Source of the DNA: Flavicella sp042091695
Lineage (GTDB): Bacteria > Bacteroidota > Bacteroidia > Flavobacteriales > Flavobacteriaceae
Length of the DNA: 34,551 bases
Reading direction: 5' to 3'
Assembly (NCBI GenBank): GCA_042091695.1
Contig: JBELHA010000034.1
Coordinates: 1 to 34,551, forward strand
In this document: positions 29,485-34,551 of the stretch, in pieces
How the letters are laid out: each line of letters begins with the position of its first letter
Numbering within the stretch: position 1 is the stretch's first letter
Notes under the pieces: model-generated
Told to the model about the DNA's origin: nothing
The model's input: only the letters and a program-made list of their open reading frames with translations
Database searches by the model: none
Position numbers and translations under genes: made by a program

Positions 29485-32292
29485 TTGAAATACTTATACA
29501 CTGCGCTTCTCTCTCTAAGTTTATCAATATTTAATTCGGCAACAAGCCAAGAGATCTCTCCTTTACAAAATTTCAATACTAGTCATTACAAAGGGGCCAA
29601 TCAAAATTGGAAAATTGCTCAAGGCATTAACAAATACATCTATGTGGCTAACAGTGATGGACTCTTAGAATTTGATGGAACAATGTGGACATTGTACCCA
29701 TCTCCTAATAAGACAGTCATGAGAGCTGTTGCAGTAATTGAAGATAAAATATATACTGGCTGCCATATGGAGTTTGGTTTTTGGGAAAAAAACAATTTTG
29801 GCACCTTGTCCTACACCTCTATTAGCCAAAATCTTAAAATACCACTTATAGAAGATGAAGAGGTTTGGAATATTCTCGCTTTTGAAAATGAGATCATCTT
29901 TCAATCACTGAATAGATTGTACATATACGACACCTTAGGCAAGACTTTTAAAATCATAAATTCCAAGACTGTACTTGAAAAAGTTTTTGTAATTAACAAA
30001 ACAATCTACTTTCAAAAATCAAAAGAAGGACTATACAAAATAGAAAACGACATCACCACGTTGCTCTCTAGAGACCCAATAGTAACTGAAAATATTATTG
30101 TGAATTTGTACCCAAAAGATGCTCATTTACTTCTTATCACTCAAGAAAAGGGTATGTTTTTAATCTCAGAGGAGGGCATATTAAAACCTTGGAAAGAAAA
30201 GACGGAAGTACTTCACGATAAGAGTATCTACAGTAGTTGTAAAATGAAAGACGGCTCCCTAATACTAGGAACCATAGCCAACGGTATCTTTATTTTAGAC
30301 AACAAAGGAAAAGTTGTACACAACATTAACCAACGAAAAGGATTGAACAACAATACCATCTTAACAACCTTTGAAGACAAAGACCACAACCTTTGGTTGG
30401 GATTAGACAATGGTATTAGTATCTTAAATTTAAATTCTCCATTTACAGTTTACACTGATTTCGAAGGAAAAATAGGTGCAGTATATACTACCATCAGTCA
30501 CAACAATATATTATATATTGGAACAAATCAAGGATTATTCTATAGAAAAAGTACTGATGGAAATGATAGTTTTAGCCTTATTGAAAATACACAAGGGCAA
30601 GTTTGGTGTTTGAAACTAATTGAAAACACACTGTTTTGTGGTCATAACAAAGGAACTTTTGTAATCAAAGACAACAAAGCAAAACTTATATGCACAGTAC
30701 CCGGAACATGGGATTTAAAAAAAATACCCAATACAAATGGTAAGCTTCTACAAGGAAACTACAAAGGTTTACACATACTAGAAAAAAATAGCGATGAATG
30801 GTCTCTAAAAAATAAAATCACCGGTTTTGAAAATTCCTGTCGTTACTTTGAAATCAATGACAAAAATCAAATTTTCATCAACCACGAATACAAAGGAATC
30901 TATGCTGTAAAAACAAACGATACATTTACTAAAATTATTGAAAGCACTGTAGATAGCAGTAAAAAAGGATTCAAATCTGGACTGACAACTATTGACAACA
31001 ACATCGTACATATTGGAAATACTGAAATAGCGAGTTACAATAAAGCATCACTGCGTTTTGAAAAAGATAGTTTATGGACAGCTAATATTTTCAAAAACGA
31101 TGCCTATGTTTCTGGAAAATTAGTAAAAACAGCCGATAGAAAAGTATGGGCATTTACAGAAAAAAATATTCTCTATACCGATGAAAAGACCGGAAATAGA
31201 GATCATAAAATTTATAAGATACCACTACCATCTAATGTAAGAAAAGACATACCCGGTTATGAAAACATTAGTTTGCTTCATAAAAACCAATATTTGATTG
31301 GAAAATCAGATGGCTATATGATTTTAAACTTAGAAAAAGAAAACGAAAAATCAAATAGTATCTACCTCAATAACATCACCAAAGAAAAGGTAAGCGAAGC
31401 AAAGACTTACCTAGATAAAAATAAAAACACCGACATAACCTACACTGAAAACAATGTAAGTTTCTCCTTCGGTGTACCTCTGTATGAAAAATATACAGAA
31501 CGAAAATACCAATACAGACTCGCTGGCTTGTACGAAAACTGGAGCGAATGGACCACTACTACAAATGCTCAATTTAAAAACCTCCCTTTTGGAGATTACA
31601 CCTTTCAAGTAAGAGCAAAAGTTGGAAATAAACTCACAGAAAACACAGCCTCCTATACATTTACAGTTGGAAGACCCTGGTACTTATCAAACTTATGGAT
31701 TGCTTTCTACGTATTACTAGGTGCATTTGTCTTTGCAACTATACATACGATTTATAGACAATACTACAAAAGACAAAAACAAGAATTTCTCACTAAAAAA
31801 GAGAAAGAACTTGAGAGAATGCAGTTAGAAAATGAAAAAGAAATCATGAAACTCAGGAATGATAAATTGAGAGCTGATATTGAAACCAAAAATAAAGAAT
31901 TAGCAGCATCAACGATGAGTATCATCAAAAAGAATGAATTTCTTAACAACATAAAAAAAGAACTCGGGCAAGTTGAAAATAAAGAAATCGTCAAACCTGT
32001 GATCAAAATTATTGATAAAAATATTGACAAGCATGGAGATTGGGAACTATTTCAAGAAGCGTTTAACAATGCTGACAAAGATTTCTTAAAGAAAGTCAAA
32101 GACAAACATCCATCACTAACTCCAAACGATTTAAAGTTGTGCGCCTATTTACGACTTAATTTAAGTTCAAAAGAAATAGCTCCCCTTCTAAACATTTCTT
32201 ACAAAAGTGTTGAAATCAAACGCTATCGCCTTAGAAAAAAGATGGGCTTGTCTTCAAAAGACAATTTAACACACCATATCCTTGAGATTTAA
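29485..32292 (+). CDS. Membrane-spanning regulator: beta-propeller + Y_Y_Y + LuxR-type HTH, no kinase
   Basis: Protein of 935 residues that senses outside the inner membrane and binds DNA inside. Start is TTG at 29485, giving signal peptide KYLYTALLSLSLSIFNSATSQE; the ATG at 29475 is out of frame. Residues about 25-640 contain two-component-regulator propeller repeats (DKDHNLWLGLDNGISIL is typical). A Y_Y_Y domain follows (KYQYRLAGLYENWSEW near 674-689). One membrane segment lies at about 736-757 and a long charged coiled coil at about 762-815. The C-terminus from about 875 is an HTH (TPNDLKLCAYLRLNLSSKEIAPLLNIS, then SVEIKRYRLRKKMGL). There is no histidine kinase or receiver, so it acts in one step. 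It directly precedes the SusC gene and probably controls it. Confidence 0.87.
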   Translation: MKYLYTALLSLSLSIFNSATSQEISPLQNFNTSHYKGANQNWKIAQGINKYIYVANSDGLLEFDGTMWTLYPSPNKTVMRAVAVIEDKIYTGCHMEFGFWEKNNFGTLSYTSISQNLKIPLIEDEEVWNILAFENEIIFQSLNRLYIYDTLGKTFKIINSKTVLEKVFVINKTIYFQKSKEGLYKIENDITTLLSRDPIVTENIIVNLYPKDAHLLLITQEKGMFLISEEGILKPWKEKTEVLHDKSIYSSCKMKDGSLILGTIANGIFILDNKGKVVHNINQRKGLNNNTILTTFEDKDHNLWLGLDNGISILNLNSPFTVYTDFEGKIGAVYTTISHNNILYIGTNQGLFYRKSTDGNDSFSLIENTQGQVWCLKLIENTLFCGHNKGTFVIKDNKAKLICTVPGTWDLKKIPNTNGKLLQGNYKGLHILEKNSDEWSLKNKITGFENSCRYFEINDKNQIFINHEYKGIYAVKTNDTFTKIIESTVDSSKKGFKSGLTTIDNNIVHIGNTEIASYNKASLRFEKDSLWTANIFKNDAYVSGKLVKTADRKVWAFTEKNILYTDEKTGNRDHKIYKIPLPSNVRKDIPGYENISLLHKNQYLIGKSDGYMILNLEKENEKSNSIYLNNITKEKVSEAKTYLDKNKNTDITYTENNVSFSFGVPLYEKYTERKYQYRLAGLYENWSEWTTTTNAQFKNLPFGDYTFQVRAKVGNKLTENTASYTFTVGRPWYLSNLWIAFYVLLGAFVFATIHTIYRQYYKRQKQEFLTKKEKELERMQLENEKEIMKLRNDKLRADIETKNKELAASTMSIIKKNEFLNNIKKELGQVENKEIVKPVIKIIDKNIDKHGDWELFQEAFNNADKDFLKKVKDKHPSLTPNDLKLCAYLRLNLSSKEIAPLLNISYKSVEIKRYRLRKKMGLSSKDNLTHHILEI

Positions 32293-32385
32293 GAGCTGAG
32301 ATCCAAACTACATCACCTTAACATTCAATATATTTAAAACCAAACAACCTACTACGACGAAACAAAACAAAATTAACAATTAGAT

Positions 32386-32434
32386 AAAAAACCCACTAAA
32401 AACAGATAATTATCTAATATTAGTGGGTTTTTTT
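32386..32434 (+). terminator. Intrinsic terminator of the membrane regulator gene
   Basis: Outer stem AAAAAACCCACTAA (32386-32399) pairs with 32420-32433, followed by further T. The loop contains the 12-bp palindrome AGATAATTATCT (32404-32415), giving a nested hairpin. It lies about 95 bp after the regulator stop and separates it from the SusC gene. Confidence 0.75.
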
Positions 32435-32524
32435 ATGTTTTATTTAAAATGTTATGTTTTTGTATAGGTGTTTTTTTCACAAAACATACTTTACATTCGT
32501 AATTTAGTAATTGTAAAAATCGCT

Positions 32525-32540
32525 ACTCAAACGTTTGAGT
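32525..32540. promoter_or_regulatory. Perfect 16-bp palindrome resembling a LacI/PurR-family operator
   Basis: ACTCAAACGTTTGAGT is fully symmetric with a central CG. The AAACGTTT core is the form bound by LacI/GalR-family regulators such as PurR. It sits 120 bp before the SusC ATG and 5 bp upstream of a near-consensus -7 box. No LacI-family gene is in the window. Confidence 0.5.
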
Positions 32541-32660
32541 GACTATACACTTGAAATAAGAGTAACATTTTTACAACTACTAAATCTTTAACCAAAAGAT
32601 TTAAAAACTAAACTATATAACACAATCCCCCAAAAGGGGTTTTGAAAAAAACCAAAACCA

Positions 32661-34551
32661 ATGAAAAGAACCACCATGCTCTTTTTGTTTGTTCTGTCGA
32701 CTTTTACACTTTTCGCACAGCAAACACAAATTACAGGTATCGTAACCTCTTCTGAAGACAATTTCCCAATTGCTGGAGCAAATGTTTTAATTAAAGGTAA
32801 AAACGCAGGAACCTCAACAGATTTTGATGGAAATTTCAGCATAGCTGTAAATCAAGGTGAAACTATTGAAATTAGTTACGTAGGTTTCGCAACACAAACA
32901 ATAAAAATAAACACTCAGAAAACACTTTCAATTATATTAAAACCAGATACTGCTGCTTTAGATGAAGTGGTCGTTGTAGGGTACGGAACACAACGTAAAA
33001 AAGAAGTAACTGGTGCTGTATCTGTAGTTGATTCAAAAATTATTGACAAATTAAATCCAGTACGTGTGGAACAGGCATTACAAGGACAAGTATCTGGGGT
33101 GAATATTACTTCATCTTCAGGATCACCTGGTAGTGGATTGAATATACGAATTCGTGGTATTTCAACAAATGGAGATAGTAGACCATTAATCTTAGTGGAT
33201 GGAAATATCATTGAAGATTTATCTGTAATCAACCCAAATGATATTAAAAGTGTCAATGTATTGAAAGATGCTACTGCAGGTATTTATGGAGTATTAGCTG
33301 CCAATGGGGTAATTTTAATTGAAACAAAAACTGGAAACAAAAACAGTGATTTAAGAGTGAGTTTTGACTCTTATCTTGGATTTCAACAAACGAGCAAGCA
33401 AATTGACTTGATCGACAATGTATATGATTATGCTACTTATGTAAATGCAGCATCTTCTAATGGTGGAGGTTCCAATAAATTCATTCCAATTGCTAATACA
33501 GGACAGGTATTTTATCCAAACGATGTATTGAATCCAATTAATACAATTACAGATTGGCAAAAAGCAGTATTTGATACAGCTCCTATTCAAAATGCCAATA
33601 TTAGCTTTAACGGAGGTACTGAAAAGCTCACCTATTCATTTGGAGCATCCTACTTAAACCAAGAAGGGATTGTTGGTATGGATAAGTCCGCATACGAAAG
33701 AACTACAGCGAGATTGAGTTTGCAATACGACTTATTGAGCAATGTAAAACTATCAACAACAGCCATATACACCAATTCAACTAAAAACAACTTGCCTGAA
33801 GGAAGTATTGGTTCAGTACTTTATGGAGCAGTTAATAGCGACCCAATAACAACAGTTATGGACGCAAACAACGATAGTGGCTATGGCGAAACCTTAAATA
33901 CTGCACGTGAAGTTGTAAATCCAATAGCAGTAATTGACAACACCTATAACACCGATAAAATTGACAAAATTTCTGCAACTTTTGGACTTAATTACACTCC
34001 TTTAGAGGGACTACAATTAGATTCAAAATTTCAGATGAACCATGCAGTGGTAATGAGTGATGTATTTAGACCTGTTTTTAATTATGGCCCTGGAAAACAA
34101 GGGACGATTGAAGACGATCCTTCAATTATCAAAGATGATGGTAATGAATTATCTGACCTAGCTGATATATACGATGATTATAAATTTGAAAATTATTTGA
34201 CCTATTCAAAAGTTTTCAATGAGGTTCATAACTTGAATGTGGTACTAGGTACTTCTATCATCGAATTCAAAGGACGCTACACAGGAAGAAGCGGTAGAGG
34301 ATTGATCAACGGGAGAAATACGATTGAGGATGCCATATTTGCATATGTGCCACCTGAAAACATAAGACCTAGATTTAATGAAGAACAACTAAAAGAAGGT
34401 GCAGATCGCTATATCAATCGTTTGTTCTCCATATTTTCTAGAGTACAATACAATTACAAAGGCAAATATCTTGTATCGGCTGTAATTCGTAGAGATGGTT
34501 CTTCAAAGTTTGGACCATTGAACAAATTTGGTTATTTCCCATCTGGTTCTT
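32661..34551 (+). CDS. SusC-like TonB-dependent outer-membrane transporter, 3' end beyond window
   Basis: Outer-membrane porin that imports oligosaccharides with a SusD partner. The frame is open from the ATG at 32661 to the right edge (630 codons; full proteins have about 1,000). Signal peptide: MKRTTMLFLFVLSTFTLFA, then QQTQ. A carboxypeptidase-like beta-sandwich follows (about 24-95; GTSTDFDGNFSI, ISYVGFATQ). DEVVVVGYGTQRKKEVTGAV starting at D101 is the SusC signature near the TonB box. The plug domain has ALQGQVSGVNI, IRIRGIS, PLILVDG and VLKDATAGIYGVLAANGVILI. Barrel strands with aromatic ends follow. It is the first structural gene of a polysaccharide-utilisation locus; susD should lie just past the edge. 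Confidence 0.95.
   Translation, partial: MKRTTMLFLFVLSTFTLFAQQTQITGIVTSSEDNFPIAGANVLIKGKNAGTSTDFDGNFSIAVNQGETIEISYVGFATQTIKINTQKTLSIILKPDTAALDEVVVVGYGTQRKKEVTGAVSVVDSKIIDKLNPVRVEQALQGQVSGVNITSSSGSPGSGLNIRIRGISTNGDSRPLILVDGNIIEDLSVINPNDIKSVNVLKDATAGIYGVLAANGVILIETKTGNKNSDLRVSFDSYLGFQQTSKQIDLIDNVYDYATYVNAASSNGGGSNKFIPIANTGQVFYPNDVLNPINTITDWQKAVFDTAPIQNANISFNGGTEKLTYSFGASYLNQEGIVGMDKSAYERTTARLSLQYDLLSNVKLSTTAIYTNSTKNNLPEGSIGSVLYGAVNSDPITTVMDANNDSGYGETLNTAREVVNPIAVIDNTYNTDKIDKISATFGLNYTPLEGLQLDSKFQMNHAVVMSDVFRPVFNYGPGKQGTIEDDPSIIKDDGNELSDLADIYDDYKFENYLTYSKVFNEVHNLNVVLGTSIIEFKGRYTGRSGRGLINGRNTIEDAIFAYVPPENIRPRFNEEQLKEGADRYINRLFSIFSRVQYNYKGKYLVSAVIRRDGSSKFGPLNKFGYFPSGS

Larger units (their letters stand above)
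32293..32660 (+). other. Intergenic region between the regulator and the SusC-like gene
   Basis: A 368-bp stretch without a credible gene. It holds a terminator (32386-32434), a 16-bp perfect palindrome (32525-32540), and a possible but imperfect -7 box TACACTTG (32546-32553, one mismatch). Two small inverted repeats sit near the SusC start: a 9-bp pair at 32581-32603 and CCCC-AAAA-GGGG at 32628-32639. No exact TAnnTTTG box was found on the plus strand. Confidence 0.7.

Noticed and set aside
32628..32639. CCCC-AAAA-GGGG mini-hairpin before the SusC start as a riboswitch or terminator
   Set aside because: A four-bp stem is too short to support a function; listed only as a detail of the intergenic region.
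1..34551. CRISPR arrays, insertion sequences, prophage genes, tRNA or rRNA genes
   Set aside because: No regularly spaced repeats, transposase or integrase frames, terminal inverted repeats or cloverleaf-like sequences were noticed by eye.

Overview
The window is about 34.5 kb of AT-rich chromosome from a member of the Bacteroidota, almost certainly the family Flavobacteriaceae. The evidence is the set of lineage-typical families (DUF3109, DUF4270, DUF4271, DUF4296, a SusC-like porin and a triple-tyrosine regulator), the lack of Shine-Dalgarno sites, and repeated TAnnTTTG promoter boxes of the Bacteroidota primary sigma factor. A sulfatase and the start of a polysaccharide-utilisation locus suggest a glycan degrader, plausibly marine. 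I see no rRNA, tRNA, CRISPR array, insertion sequence or phage genes.

Layout. 1-2.4 kb: a dGTPase cut by the left edge, a Cys-rich DUF3109 protein and MarC. 2.4-6.75 kb (minus strand): an operon of a lone GT5 N-domain ('glycogen synthase' in name only), a DUF4270 lipoprotein and glmS. 6.8-10.5 kb (plus): panC, panD, a flippase-like membrane protein and radA. 10.5-12 kb (minus): DUF4271 and hemD. 12-14.6 kb (plus): a polyprenol-phosphate-mannose-synthase-like GT2, pyrC and a DUF4296 lipoprotein, ending on stop codons shared with a convergent epimerase gene. 15.7-17 kb: tyrS. 17-17.8 kb (minus): an XRE/S24 regulator divergent from the next block.

17.9-24.6 kb (plus) is the most interesting part. 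It is a nine-gene run: a small YbjN/DUF2170-like protein, PspA, a DUF4178-like protein, a lipoprotein with a Ser/Arg/Tyr/Gly-rich tail, a duplicated DUF350 membrane protein, a membrane-anchored spermidine synthase, a short AdoMet decarboxylase, a voltage-gated K+ channel and a rhomboid protease. The first five resemble the E. coli yjfI-J-K-L-M set in kind and almost in order. In place of the ATP-grasp YjfC there is a complete two-step aminopropyl-transfer module plus an ion channel. I infer a membrane-stress system that makes a polyamine, or a polyamine-modified product, at the inner membrane.

24.6-29.3 kb (minus): a LuxE-like acyl-protein synthetase, a lipoprotein sulfatase, thioredoxin, a GreA/B-like factor translationally coupled to DNA polymerase IV. 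29.5 kb to the right edge (plus): a membrane-anchored propeller/Y_Y_Y/LuxR-type regulator without a kinase domain, then a SusC-like TonB-dependent transporter that runs off the window. A perfect 16-bp LacI/PurR-like palindrome lies between the last two genes.
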